In this document: positions 1-8,293 of the stretch, in pieces | Layout: the number at the start of each line of letters is the position of its first letter | How positions within the stretch are numbered: position 1 is the first letter of the stretch | Assembly (NCBI GenBank): GCA_963720705.1 | Contig: CAVRGJ010000002.1 | Span: 434,001-498,000 of the forward strand | Source of the DNA: DASWJZ01 sp963720705 | GTDB lineage: Bacteria > Pseudomonadota > Alphaproteobacteria > Rhizobiales > Afifellaceae | Direction: 5' to 3' | Length of the DNA: 64,000 nucleotides | Translations under genes and position numbers: made by a program | The notes under the pieces: generated by a model | Database searches by the model: none | What the model was told of the DNA's origin: nothing | Seen by the model: only the letters and a program-made list of their open reading frames with translations

Positions 1-726
1 GAGGAAGCGGAGGCGCCGATCGTCGTCGGCAATGCGGCGCCCGCGGTGCTCGCCGGCATGCTTCCGGAAGCGTCGCGGGCGGAATTCCTCTCTCCCTATG
101 CCGGGCGGGCGTCTTCGATCTCGCTCTTCTCGGCGACCTACGGCCTCTCGGTTCGTCCGGCGGAGCTCGGGGTCAGGTCGTATTCGACCTTCCTGCTGCC
201 GTCCTGGATGGAGACGCTGGCGGACTTCCGCGAGAGCAGCCTTCTCTTGCGCTCGATTCCCGCCGACCGGTCGCCCGCGATGACCGTGGTGGACTATTCC
301 GCGATCGATTCCGGCCTCGGCGGACCGCCTTTTCCGGTCGCCGTGGTCGGCCCCGATCGGCTGGACAACTGGGCGGGCCTCGACAAAGCGACCTACGAAG
401 AGAAGCGCGCGCGTTGGAGCGAAGCTGTCGTCGCGACCATCGACCGTGAGTTTCCGGGATTTGGATCGCACGTCGTTGCCTCGCAGTTCTCCACGGCGCG
501 CTCGCTCGCCAGCTACCTCAATACGCCTAACGGCGCCGTCTACGGATTTGCGCCAACGCCGCCGAAGGGCGGGATCTGGCACGGCGTTGAGCGCTCGCCG
601 AACACGGCGATTCCCGGCCTTTTCCTGGCGTCGTCCTACGCCGGATCCGGCGGCTTCACCGGGGCAATTCGCGCCGGAGGGAGTGCGGCCGACGCGGTCA
701 TCGTCGCGGGCGGGGCGGCGCGCTGA
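1..726 (+). CDS. Phytoene dehydrogenase / carotenoid isomerase-like FAD oxidoreductase, C-terminal part (5' truncated by window)
   Basis: The frame is open from the first base of the window, so the N-terminus, including the FAD-binding Rossmann motif, lies outside. The visible 241 residues match the C-terminal half of NAD(P)/FAD-dependent oxidoreductases of the phytoene desaturase / CrtISO superfamily. The closing segment (SPNTAIPGLFLASSYAG followed by GGFTGAIRAGG and SAADAV) is the typical second dinucleotide-contacting stretch near the C-terminus. This superfamily oxidises or isomerises polyenes and other lipids; the substrate cannot be inferred here. It is convergent with the sigma factor gene, whose stop lies 14 bp away. 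Family assignment is fairly firm, specific function is not. Confidence 0.75.
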   Translation, partial: EEAEAPIVVGNAAPAVLAGMLPEASRAEFLSPYAGRASSISLFSATYGLSVRPAELGVRSYSTFLLPSWMETLADFRESSLLLRSIPADRSPAMTVVDYSAIDSGLGGPPFPVAVVGPDRLDNWAGLDKATYEEKRARWSEAVVATIDREFPGFGSHVVASQFSTARSLASYLNTPNGAVYGFAPTPPKGGIWHGVERSPNTAIPGLFLASSYAGSGGFTGAIRAGGSAADAVIVAGGAAR

Positions 727-739
727 CGATAGGCTCGAC

Positions 740-2011
740 CTACCCTTTGCAGGCGGCGGCGCGGGAGAGGAGTAGCGCGCGCTCGCGCGCGTTCTTAGTC
801 AGGGCGGCGGCGCGCTCGAATTCGGCGCGTGCTTCTTCGAGCCGGCCGAGCTTCTTCAGGAAGTCGCCGCGCACGCTCGGCAGAAGGTGATAGTGCTTCA
901 GCGCCGGCTCGCTGACGAGGCGGTCGACGATGACAAGCCCGGCACCCGGACCCGACGCCATCGAGACGGCCACTGCACGGTTCAGCTCTACGACGGGGGA
1001 GGGGATCGTTTCGCCCAGTCGCTCGTAGAGCGCGACGATGCGCCGCCAGTCGGTCGCGTCGGCCGTCGCGGCGCGGGCGTGGCAGGCGGCGATTGCGGCC
1101 TGCAACGCGTACGGCCCGAGCGCAGTCCCCTGCGCCTGCGCAACCGTCTCGGCGCGCTCGAGCGCGGCAAGACCGCGGCGGACCAGAAGGCGGTCCCAGA
1201 GCGCGCGGTTCTGGTCGAGGAGGAGGATCGGCGCGCCGTCGGCGTCTGTGCGCGCGTTGAAGCGCGAGGCCTGGATCTCCATCAGCGCGACGAGGCCGAG
1301 AACCTCCGGTTCGTTCGGAGCGAGCGCTGCGAGGATGCGGCCGAGGCGGAGCGCTTCGTCCGCAAGCGGCGGGCGCATCCATTCGTCGCCGCCGGTCGCC
1401 GTATAGCCTTCGTTGAAGATCAGGTAGACGACTTCGAGCACCGAAGCGAGACGCTGGCTCAGCTCTTCGCCGCGCGGGACTTCAAAGGGAACCTGCTTCT
1501 CCGCGAGCGTTTTCTTCGCGCGCACGATGCGCTGCTGGATCGTCGGCTCCGGCGCCAGGAAAGCGCGGGCGATCTCCTCCGTCGCCAGACCGCCGACGAG
1601 ACGCAGCGTCAGCGCCACGCGCGCCTCGGTCGACAGCACCGGGTGGCAGGCAGTGAAGATCAAGCTCAGGAGATCGTCGCCGATATCGTCGTCGAGCGCG
1701 GCATCGATGTCGGGCGTGGTGTCCTGCTCCTCTTCAAGGTCGCGGCCGATCTCGGCGTGCTTCAGCGCCTGCATCTTCGCGCGGCGGAGGCGATCGATGG
1801 CGCGGCGCTTGGCGGTCGCCATCAGCCAGGCGCCGGGCTTTTCCGGCACGCCGGATTTCGGCCAGGTCTCGAGCGCCGCGACGAGCGCGTCCTGCGCCAA
1901 TTCCTCGGCCAAGCCCACGTCGCGCACCATCCGGGTCACCCCGGCGATGAGCTTCGCCTGCTCGATCCGGAAGATCGCTTCGATCGTGCGGTTGGTGTCG
2001 GCGGCCGTCAC
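740..2011 (-). CDS. ECF42-type RNA polymerase sigma factor with C-terminal TPR/DUF6596 extension
   Basis: This 423-residue protein starts with an ECF sigma region 2 (about residues 10-80, including AEELAQDALVAALETWP and KRRAIDRLRR) and a region 4 (about 110-170, including RLVGGLATEEIARAFL and the HTH segment). About 250 further residues are rich in alanine and leucine, the TPR-like extension that characterises group ECF42. Members of this group have no classical anti-sigma factor and are encoded beside DGPF/YCII proteins, exactly as seen upstream here. A GTG start is used. Three nearby promoters with the sequence (T/C)GTCGA-N17-CGTCGT are plausible targets; none lies directly before the sigma gene, which probably belongs to the upstream transcript. 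Confidence 0.9.
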   Translation of the reverse strand: MTAADTNRTIEAIFRIEQAKLIAGVTRMVRDVGLAEELAQDALVAALETWPKSGVPEKPGAWLMATAKRRAIDRLRRAKMQALKHAEIGRDLEEEQDTTPDIDAALDDDIGDDLLSLIFTACHPVLSTEARVALTLRLVGGLATEEIARAFLAPEPTIQQRIVRAKKTLAEKQVPFEVPRGEELSQRLASVLEVVYLIFNEGYTATGGDEWMRPPLADEALRLGRILAALAPNEPEVLGLVALMEIQASRFNARTDADGAPILLLDQNRALWDRLLVRRGLAALERAETVAQAQGTALGPYALQAAIAACHARAATADATDWRRIVALYERLGETIPSPVVELNRAVAVSMASGPGAGLVIVDRLVSEPALKHYHLLPSVRGDFLKKLGRLEEARAEFERAAALTKNARERALLLSRAAACKG

Positions 2012-2070
2012 GGCCGCCGGTCAATCACTTCCCTGCCGCTCAGGCAAGCCTCGGCTGGCGGCGGCTGCCG

Positions 2071-2484
2071 CTATCCCATGGCTCCGGCGATGATCATCCA
2101 GGAAACGCCGAACTTATCGGCCATAGAGCCGAATTTCTCGGCGAAGAAGGTCTTTGCCATCGGCATCTGCACCTTTCCGCCTTCGCCCAGCGCCTTGAAG
2201 ATTCGCTCAGCCTCGGCGCCGTCCTTGGCCGTGATAGTCAGCGATACCCCGGCGAAGCTCGGTTTTCCGGAGACCATGCCGTCGGAGACCATCACAACCG
2301 AGTCGCCGATCTTCAGCGCAGCGTGCATGACCTTGTTCTCCGAGCCTGGAGGGACGCCCGGCGGCGTTCCGGGCGCCTCCTTCATGCGCATCAGCCCAGT
2401 CACCTCGGCGCCGAGCACCTTCTTGTAAAACTCGATCGCCTCCTCGGCGCGGCCTTCGAAGAAGAGATAGGGCTGAACCTGCAT
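2071..2484 (-). CDS. VOC family (PhnB-like / glyoxalase-bleomycin resistance fold) protein
   Basis: A 137-residue protein with the PhnB-like VOC signature: an N-terminal MQVQPYLFFEGRAEEAIEFY strand-helix, a central GVPPGSENKVMHAALKIGD and a C-terminal FAEKFGSMADKFGVSWMI. Residues such as FGSMADKFG are typical of the 3-demethylubiquinone-9 methyltransferase-like subgroup, whose true substrates are unknown. The start was set at 2484, where AGGAGG lies 8 nt upstream; a longer in-frame version has no ribosome site. It lies between the DGPF gene and the sigma factor gene, as in many ECF42 loci, and is presumably co-transcribed with them. Confidence 0.85.
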   Translation of the reverse strand: MQVQPYLFFEGRAEEAIEFYKKVLGAEVTGLMRMKEAPGTPPGVPPGSENKVMHAALKIGDSVVMVSDGMVSGKPSFAGVSLTITAKDGAEAERIFKALGEGGKVQMPMAKTFFAEKFGSMADKFGVSWMIIAGAMG

Positions 2485-2526
2485 AGCGGCTTCCTCCTGC
2501 TTGCGTTGCACGAAAATAGGTTGATA

Positions 2527-2976
2527 TCAGCCTTTCTTGTTTCTCGCCAGCTCGTCCTGCCTGTTGAGCTCGGCCGCGCGCTCCCACTGCCGCTTCTCCG
2601 CCTCGCGAAGCTCCGGCGTGAATTCCTCGCCGAAGTCGTCCATCTCGAAGATCGGGCGGATGTCGACGTCACCTGCGGGGAAGGGCGCCTGCTTCAGCCA
2701 GTCGATCGCTTGGTCCATCGACGCGACCTTCCAGATCCAGAAGCCGGCGATGATCTCCTTCGATTCTGCGAAGGGACCGTCGATCACCTTCGGCTTGCCG
2801 CCATCGAAGTTGATGCGCTTCGCCTTCGAGGTTGGATGCAGGCCTTCGCCGGCGAGCATCACGCCGGCGTCGACCAGCCTCTGATTGAAGGCACCCATCG
2901 CGGTGAGCATTTCCTTGTCCGGCATCTTGCCGGCTTCCGAGTCCTTGTTCGCCTTCACAGCCACCAGTACGCGCAT
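2527..2976 (-). CDS. YCII-related (DGPF domain) protein, ECF42 partner
   Basis: This 149-residue protein has the N-terminal MRVLVAVKANKDSEAG strand and the family-defining DGPF box (residues about 66-70, in VIDGPFAESKEIIAGFWI). The domain is a ferredoxin-like alpha/beta fold related to YciI. DGPF proteins are the hallmark neighbours and regulatory partners of ECF42 sigma factors, but their biochemical role is unknown. The C-terminus (residues 118-149) is an extra charged, probably helical tail absent from the paralogue at 3115-3483. AGAGGAG lies about 8 nt before the ATG. An ECF-type promoter lies at 3039-3067. Confidence 0.9.
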   Translation of the reverse strand: MRVLVAVKANKDSEAGKMPDKEMLTAMGAFNQRLVDAGVMLAGEGLHPTSKAKRINFDGGKPKVIDGPFAESKEIIAGFWIWKVASMDQAIDWLKQAPFPAGDVDIRPIFEMDDFGEEFTPELREAEKRQWERAAELNRQDELARNKKG

Positions 2977-3038
2977 TGTCTTGGCTCCTCTCTTGGGGTT
3001 TCGGTCCGCATCGGCGGGGAACGCCGGTGTTCATGCTC

Positions 3039-3067
3039 ACGACGGTCGGCGGCTGACGAAATCGACA
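3039..3067 (-). promoter_or_regulatory. Candidate ECF42 promoter for the DGPF gene at 2527-2976
   Basis: On the minus strand TGTCGA (3067-3062), a 17-nt spacer and CGTCGT (3044-3039) precede the DGPF start by about 60 nt. The same pair with the same spacer recurs before the second DGPF gene and before the GST gene, and it resembles the TGTCGA / CGTC promoters described for ECF42 sigma factors. Confidence 0.65.
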
Positions 3068-3114
3068 GCGCTTTGGTCTTTCTTCCGACTTCGCCGGGCC
3101 GACGCGCGGTTAAG

Positions 3115-3483
3115 CTACGCGGCGCCGGGGAAGTCCTCTGCTTCCATCACCTGGCGGACCTCGATCTCGCAATCGCCGTCGAACGGCCGCGGGAAGCGCC
3201 GCGCCCATTCCATCGCCTCTTCGCGCGACTTCACCTGGATCATGGTGAAACCGGCGATCAGCTCCTTAGCCTCGGCGAACGGCCCGTCGACGACGGTGCG
3301 CCTGTCGCCGGAATACTTGATGCGCCAGCCCTTGTCGCTCCGGTGCAGGCCGTTGCCGTCAAGCAGCACACCCGCCTTCGCGAGCTCCTCGTGGTAGGTG
3401 CCCATGTCGGCGAAGATTTTCTTCGACGGCATCACGCCGGCTTCCGAATCCTTGGTGGCCTTGACGATGATCATGAAACGCAT
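3115..3483 (-). CDS. YCII-related (DGPF domain) protein
   Basis: A compact 122-residue paralogue of the DGPF protein next to it. It opens with MRFMIIVKATKDSEAG and carries VVDGPFAEAKELIAGFTMI at about residues 64-82, followed by EEAMEWARRFPRP, the usual third helix of this fold. Its length is close to the family norm. Stop and start are separated from the neighbouring DGPF gene by about 140 bp, and each gene has its own candidate ECF promoter (3526-3554 here). The molecular function is unknown; the regulatory link to the sigma factor is established for the family and inferred for this copy. Confidence 0.9.
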   Translation of the reverse strand: MRFMIIVKATKDSEAGVMPSKKIFADMGTYHEELAKAGVLLDGNGLHRSDKGWRIKYSGDRRTVVDGPFAEAKELIAGFTMIQVKSREEAMEWARRFPRPFDGDCEIEVRQVMEAEDFPGAA

Positions 3484-3525
3484 GGGTTATTTCTCCTTCG
3501 GGCGGTTCGTTGTCGTTCTATCCAC

Positions 3526-3554
3526 ACGACGAGCGGGGCGGAGGAAGATCGACG
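3526..3554 (-). promoter_or_regulatory. Candidate ECF42 promoter for the DGPF gene at 3115-3483
   Basis: On the minus strand CGTCGA (3554-3549), a 17-nt spacer and CGTCGT (3531-3526) lie about 45 nt before the start codon. The first base of the -35 element differs from the two sister promoters; the -10 element and spacing are identical. Confidence 0.6.
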
Positions 3555-3605
3555 CGCGAACAAATCTTTTTTCGGGCCCGGTTTCGAGCGCGTGCGCAAC
3601 CCGAT

Positions 3606-4298
3606 TTAGGCGGCCGCGACCGCGGCCGGCCTGATAACGGCCGGCTTCTTCTCCATTGGGAAGAACTGGAAATAGGGCTCCGCTTCCCGAAGCACCCGCG
3701 CGAACGAAGGACGCGCCATCAGCCGGTCGAGATATGACGGGAGATGCTTCAGCTCCGGGCCGAAGGGTAAGACGGTGTCGGCGTAGAAGAGCGCAGGAGA
3801 TGCCGCGCAGTCGACGAGCGAGAACTCGCTGCCCATGAACCAAGTCCGCGCGCCGATCTCGCCATCCAGGAGCGCATAGGCTTGGCGAAGTTGATCCTTC
3901 GCCTGTTCCACGCCGAGTGGATCGCGGCCGCTTTCGGGGCGCAGGTTGTCGCCGACGATCTTCTGCATCGGCTCGTGCACATAGTGGTCGAAGACGCGAT
4001 CCCACATCCGCGCCTGCCATGCGCTTTCCGCATCCTTGGGCACGAAGCGCGTTGCGCCGAGATGGAAGGAGTCGAGGTATTCGATGACGATTGTCGCCTC
4101 GGCCACTGTGCGGTTGCGCGACTCGTCGCGGAGCACGGGGAACTTGGCCATCGCCCAAACGGCCGCGAAAGCCGCGCGTGACTCCGCGTTCCCGAGATCG
4201 ACGATAATCGGCTCGAACGGCGTTTCGTTCTCGTAGAGCGGGATCAGAGCCTTCCAGCAGAAGGAGGCGAGCGGGTGGAAGTAGAGCTTGAGCGACAT
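3606..4298 (-). CDS. Glutathione S-transferase family protein
   Basis: A 230-residue protein with an N-terminal thioredoxin-like domain (MSLKLYFHPLASFCWKALI, then the cis-proline region KFPVLRDE and the glutathione-contacting EATIVIEYLD at about 60-75) and an all-helical C-terminal domain. The F-C-W-K segment places the possible catalytic Ser/Cys at the start of helix 1, as in bacterial beta-like GSTs. The ATG at 4298 has GGAG 8 nt upstream; a GTG three codons earlier is less likely. A promoter identical in design to those of the DGPF genes (4348-4376) suggests that this GST belongs to the ECF42 regulon. The substrate is unknown. Confidence 0.85.
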   Translation of the reverse strand: MSLKLYFHPLASFCWKALIPLYENETPFEPIIVDLGNAESRAAFAAVWAMAKFPVLRDESRNRTVAEATIVIEYLDSFHLGATRFVPKDAESAWQARMWDRVFDHYVHEPMQKIVGDNLRPESGRDPLGVEQAKDQLRQAYALLDGEIGARTWFMGSEFSLVDCAASPALFYADTVLPFGPELKHLPSYLDRLMARPSFARVLREAEPYFQFFPMEKKPAVIRPAAVAAA

Positions 4299-4347
4299 GT
4301 CGATCACTCCGTGGCCGTCTGAGCGGCGGGCGAATGTTTACGCCTTC

Positions 4348-4376
4348 ACGACGAATGAGCCGACCAGAAATCGACA
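4348..4376 (-). promoter_or_regulatory. Candidate ECF42 promoter for the GST gene
   Basis: On the minus strand TGTCGA (4376-4371), a 17-nt spacer and CGTCGT (4353-4348) lie about 50 nt before the GST start. Hexamers and spacing match the DGPF promoter at 3039-3067 exactly. Confidence 0.6.
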
Positions 4377-4496
4377 CGACGTTTTTGTGCCGTCAAATTC
4401 GAGCCAAAAATGCGGTTTCGGGCGAGGACTCGCCGCGGGGAAGCCGCTATAGCGGTCGGAATATCACGACATCCGCGCGCTTTCTGGAGGATTGGG

Positions 4497-5549
4497 ATGG
4501 AATATCGCCTGCTCGGCCGCTCGGGCCTGAAAGTCTCGGCGCTCGCTATGGGAACGTGGACGCTCGGACGCGACAAGACCGGCCCGACGGGATCGGTGGG
4601 CTTGCGGGAAGCAAAGCGCCTCTTCGACCGGTGCCTCGACGCCGGCGTGAACCTGATCGACACGGCGAACGTCTATGCCGCCGGCGCTTCGGAGGAGATC
4701 GTCGGAGCCGCCTTGAAGGGCAAGCGCGACAAGGTGGTGCTCGCAACCAAGGCGCGTTTCAACATGCTCGGGCTTCCGAACACCGAGGGCAACTCGCGCA
4801 TCAACCTGATCGCCGAGTGCGAGCGCAGCCTGAAGCGGCTCAAGACCGACTGGATCGACCTCTACCAGGTACATCAATGGGACGGCGAGACACCGGTCGA
4901 GGAGACGATGGAGGTGCTCGACGGCCTGGTGAAAGCCGGGAAGGTCCGCTACGTCGGCTGCTCGAATTTCTCCGGCTGGCACGTCATGAAAGCGCTCGCC
5001 GCCGCGAAGGACGGCGGGTTCCAGCCGTTCGTCAGCCAGCAGATCCACTACACGCTGCAGGCGCGCGAGGCTGAATACGAGCTCGTACCGATATCGTTTG
5101 ACCAGGGGCTCGGCATCCTGGTCTGGAGCCCGATCGCCGGCGGCCTGCTTTCGGGAAAATACCGCCGCGGCAAGCCGTGGCCGAAAGGCTCACGCCATTT
5201 CGGGCACAAGTGGCCGGAGCCGCCGATCCATGACGAGGAGAAGCTCTTCGATATCGTCGACGTGCTTGTCGAGATCGGGAACGATCACCGATGCTCCGCG
5301 GCGCGGGTCGCGCTCGCTTGGCTTCTCGCCCGCCCGGGCGTCACATCGGCCATCATCGGCGGACGGACCGAGGAGCAATTCGCCGACAACCTCGCCTCGA
5401 TGGATCTGAAGCTCTCGGCGGAGGAGACGGCGCGACTCGAAGCAGTCAGCCGTCCGCCGCTCATCTATCCCTACTGGCATCAGGCGATGACGGCGGAGGG
5501 CCGGCTCGGGGCGGCCGACTTGGCGCTTTTGAAGCCGTTTCTTGGGTGA
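4497..5549 (+). CDS. Aldo/keto reductase
   Basis: This 350-residue (beta/alpha)8 NADPH-dependent oxidoreductase begins MEYRLLGRSGLKVSALAMG. The catalytic tetrad is visible: Asp and Tyr in LIDTANVYAAGASEEIVG, Lys in the downstream VVLATKARF strand, and His in YQVHQWDGETPVEE. VGCSNFSGWHVMKAL and the C-terminal SAIIGGRTEEQFADNL form the cofactor pocket. The ATG at 4497 was chosen because GGAGG lies 6 nt upstream; the frame is open further upstream without a ribosome site. It is divergent from the GST gene, with 198 bp between the starts. Substrate unknown. Confidence 0.92.
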   Translation: MEYRLLGRSGLKVSALAMGTWTLGRDKTGPTGSVGLREAKRLFDRCLDAGVNLIDTANVYAAGASEEIVGAALKGKRDKVVLATKARFNMLGLPNTEGNSRINLIAECERSLKRLKTDWIDLYQVHQWDGETPVEETMEVLDGLVKAGKVRYVGCSNFSGWHVMKALAAAKDGGFQPFVSQQIHYTLQAREAEYELVPISFDQGLGILVWSPIAGGLLSGKYRRGKPWPKGSRHFGHKWPEPPIHDEEKLFDIVDVLVEIGNDHRCSAARVALAWLLARPGVTSAIIGGRTEEQFADNLASMDLKLSAEETARLEAVSRPPLIYPYWHQAMTAEGRLGAADLALLKPFLG

Positions 5550-5566
5550 CGACCGGATGCTCGCTC

Positions 5567-5848
5567 CTAATCGAACAGCTTGTCGCCGCGCTCGTCGATG
5601 ATCTGCTGGCCCTTAGTGAGCGCGAACGCGACGGCCTCATCCTTGCTCGCGTGCTTCTCGGCACGCACGAAGCGGTGCTCCTTCATGCCGTCCTCGAAAT
5701 CCTTCTCGATGATTCCGGCGGTCTGGAACTGCCCCTCGGCGCGATAGGGGGCGGGGCGAATGCGGAAGCCCTTGTATTCGACTGCCTCGCCCGCAGGCTC
5801 CTCAGCGCTGTCGCCGCTGCCGAAAAGCTTTCCGAGAATGCCCTTCAC
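5567..5848 (-). CDS. HlyU family protein
   Basis: A 93-residue protein: a short N-terminal KGILGKLFGSG helix, then EYKGFRIRPAPYRAEGQFQTAGIIEK and EHRFVRAEKHASKDEAVAFALTKGQQIIDERGD. This matches the HlyU domain (a transcriptional activator name inherited from Vibrio; role in alphaproteobacteria unclear). A GTG start at 5848 is preferred because family members begin at this helix and AAGG lies upstream; the frame continues upstream with non-conserved sequence. It is divergent from the MOSC gene and convergent with the aldo/keto reductase gene. Confidence 0.75.
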   Translation of the reverse strand: MKGILGKLFGSGDSAEEPAGEAVEYKGFRIRPAPYRAEGQFQTAGIIEKDFEDGMKEHRFVRAEKHASKDEAVAFALTKGQQIIDERGDKLFD

Positions 5849-5951
5849 AATCGAGAATCCTTGCCGTTTTGCCACGGATCGGGCGTGGCGGATCGGGACG
5901 GCGTGAAGTATGTAGCCGCGATCGAGATTAGGCAAACGGCGGAGGCCGCGC

Positions 5952-6599
5952 GTGGCACGCATCGAAAGCGTCAACATCGGGACGGAGCGGCGCTTCGACA
6001 ACGACACCGGCAGCACCGGTATCTACAAGGCGCCGGTTCCCGGTGCGGCCGAGATCGGGCCGGAGGGCGTCACCGGAGACTGCGTCGCCGACAAGAAGCA
6101 TCACGGCGGGCCGGACCAGGCGGTCTATCTTTATTTCACTGACGACTATGCGTGGTGGGAGAAGACGCTCGACCGCACGCTGAGGCCGGGCACGTTCGGC
6201 GACAACATCACGATTTCGGGCCTCGCTTCGGCCGACCTTGCCGTCGGCGACAGGCTCGGCGCGGGCGACGTCGTGCTCGAAGTCACCGCGCCGCGAATCC
6301 CGTGCGCCACGCTCGCCATGCGGATGAACGATCCGGGCTTCGTCAAGGCCTTCCGCGACGCGGAGCGGCCGGGCGCCTATTGCCGCGTGATCGAAGGCGG
6401 CAAGCTCGCGGCGGGGGTGGGCGTCGCGCATCAGCGCTATTCCGGGAAGCGCATCGGCGTCGTCGGGATGTTCCGTGACACCTTCGTCGCGAAGAAACTT
6501 AACGCTTCGCGAATCCGCGAAGTGCTCGACGCGCCGATCGCGGTCAGGGAGCGCGCGAACTGGGCGGCGTTCCTCGCCGCCGCCGAAGCCAAGGCCTGA
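5952..6599 (+). CDS. MOSC domain protein, YiiM family
   Basis: This 215-residue protein has the YiiM-type MOSC arrangement: N-terminal MARIESVNIGTERRF, the conserved VTGDCVADKKHHGGPDQAVY and FGDNITISGL segments, and the absolutely conserved cysteine in APRIPCATLAMRM (about residue 119). MOSC proteins act with the molybdenum cofactor; YiiM homologues reduce N-hydroxylated compounds such as 6-N-hydroxylaminopurine, so a detoxifying role is plausible. It starts at GTG with GGAGG 6 nt upstream. The C-terminal extension (about 170-215) is helical. It stands alone on the plus strand. Confidence 0.88.
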   Translation: MARIESVNIGTERRFDNDTGSTGIYKAPVPGAAEIGPEGVTGDCVADKKHHGGPDQAVYLYFTDDYAWWEKTLDRTLRPGTFGDNITISGLASADLAVGDRLGAGDVVLEVTAPRIPCATLAMRMNDPGFVKAFRDAERPGAYCRVIEGGKLAAGVGVAHQRYSGKRIGVVGMFRDTFVAKKLNASRIREVLDAPIAVRERANWAAFLAAAEAKA

Positions 6600-6700
6600 A
6601 GCCTCGCCGGGACTGAGGCCGGCTTTTCCGTGCCGACCGGGCTGTGGCGCTGCCGCTTCGTACGTTAAGCTGCCGGATTCCTATCAAGGGATGATCCGTC

Positions 6701-8287
6701 ATGGCGGGACTTGGCGAACGCGTCGTACGTCAGCAGCAGACAATGGGCCCGTTGCTGACCGGAGCGGTGATCCTCGGGCTCCTCGGCCTGCCGCTCGCGG
6801 TCTGGCTCGATCTCCGCGGTCTCTCGGAGCGGCTGCTCAAGGACCAGGCGGCCGAGATCGGCAAAGTCATCGACGAGATGCGCAGCTTCTACGCGAGCGA
6901 CGTCGTCGGGCGCGTGTTGCAGGCCACGGGTCCGGTGACGGCGACGCACAATTATCTCGACGTGTCCGGCGCCATTCCGATTCCGGCGACGCTCTCGATC
7001 GAGCTCGGCAAGCGGATCAGCGCGCACGACAGCGCGGTGAAATACAAGTTCGTCTCGGACCTGCCGTTCAAGGGGAGGGAAGACCATCACCTAGATGCAT
7101 TCGAGAAATATGCTCTGAACACGCTGCGTGCCGACCCGTCGCATCCGATCATCCAGGTCACCGGCTCAGTGATGGATCGAACGGTCAGGACGGCCTCGCC
7201 GGTCATCATGGGCGAGGTCTGCGTCAGCTGCCACAACTCCCATCCGCTCAGTCCGAAGCGCGACTGGAAGGTGGGCGACGTCCGGGGCATCCAGGAAATA
7301 TCGATCGCCCAGCCGATGGTCGCGAACATCTTCACCTTCAAGTACCTGCTCGCCTATTTCGTGCTGGCGAGCGCGGCCGGACTGACCTTTATCCTTCTGC
7401 AGCGCCGCCAGTCGGCCCTGGTGCAGGGCATGAACAGCGAGCTCGCCGAGGCCAACGACTTCCTCGCCGCGATCTCGATGAAGATCGCGAAGTACCTGTC
7501 GCCGCAGGTCTACAAGAGCATCTTCAGCGGGCAGAAGGACGTGACCATCGCGACGGAGCGCAAGAAGCTCACGATCTTCTTCTCCGACATCAAGGATTTC
7601 ACCGAGATCTCGGAGCAGCTGCAGCCGGAAGACCTGACGGCGCTTCTGAACGAGTACTTCACAGAGATGTCGAACATCGCGCTCAGGCACGGCGCGACGG
7701 TCGACAAGTTCATCGGCGACGCGATCCTGGCGTTCTTCGGCGATCCGGAAACGAAAGGCGTCGAGGAGGACGCGCGCGCCTGCATCGCCATGGCGGTCGA
7801 CATGCAGCGGCGGCTGGAGAGGCTCACCGTGGATTGGAGAAACCGCGGGATCGAGCAGCCGTTCCGCACCCGGATGGGGATCAACACCGGTTATTGCAAC
7901 GTCGGCAATTTCGGCAGCGAGGATCGCATGGACTATACGATCATCGGCGCCGAGGCGAACCTCGCCGCGCGGCTGCAATCGATCGCCGAGCCGGGCGGGA
8001 TCTGCATCAGCTATGAAACCTACGCGCTTGTCCGCGACGTAGTTCGCGCGCATCCGCTTGCGCCGATCGCGATGAAAGGAATCAGCCGCGAGGTCGTCCC
8101 CTACTCGGTGGAAGGCCTGCTGGAGGAATTCGGTCAGCGGACACAGGTCATCAGCGAGCACGCCACAGGTGTCGATATCTTCCTCGATCTGGAAGCCATG
8201 GATGAAGAGGGTGCGCAACAGGCGCGAAGGCGGCTTGCAGAGGCGCTGGTGGCGTTGCGCAGCAGACCGAAAGACGCGCCGGCGTAG
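6701..8287 (+). CDS. Class III adenylate cyclase with DUF3365 (Tll0287-like) haem-type sensor domain
   Basis: A 528-residue membrane signalling enzyme. TM1 (about 16-36) leads into a roughly 170-residue extracytoplasmic sensor domain of the Tll0287/DUF3365 type that carries CVSCHNSH, a CxxCH c-type haem site (about residues 175-179). TM2 (about 213-235) follows, then the cyclase domain. FFSDIKDFTEISE and DKFIGDAILAFFGDP supply the two metal aspartates, and GAEANLAARLQS the transition-state residues. It should make cAMP in the cytoplasm in response to a redox or gas signal outside; the ligand is unknown. AAGGG precedes the ATG. No neighbour gives a pathway clue. Confidence 0.88.
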   Translation: MAGLGERVVRQQQTMGPLLTGAVILGLLGLPLAVWLDLRGLSERLLKDQAAEIGKVIDEMRSFYASDVVGRVLQATGPVTATHNYLDVSGAIPIPATLSIELGKRISAHDSAVKYKFVSDLPFKGREDHHLDAFEKYALNTLRADPSHPIIQVTGSVMDRTVRTASPVIMGEVCVSCHNSHPLSPKRDWKVGDVRGIQEISIAQPMVANIFTFKYLLAYFVLASAAGLTFILLQRRQSALVQGMNSELAEANDFLAAISMKIAKYLSPQVYKSIFSGQKDVTIATERKKLTIFFSDIKDFTEISEQLQPEDLTALLNEYFTEMSNIALRHGATVDKFIGDAILAFFGDPETKGVEEDARACIAMAVDMQRRLERLTVDWRNRGIEQPFRTRMGINTGYCNVGNFGSEDRMDYTIIGAEANLAARLQSIAEPGGICISYETYALVRDVVRAHPLAPIAMKGISREVVPYSVEGLLEEFGQRTQVISEHATGVDIFLDLEAMDEEGAQQARRRLAEALVALRSRPKDAPA

Positions 8288-8293
8288 GCTCCG

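Noticed and set aside
887..2428. Long plus-strand open frames opposite the sigma factor and VOC genes
   Set aside because: They are Arg-rich, lack a ribosome site and family similarity, and lie antisense to well-conserved proteins; they are a side effect of high GC.
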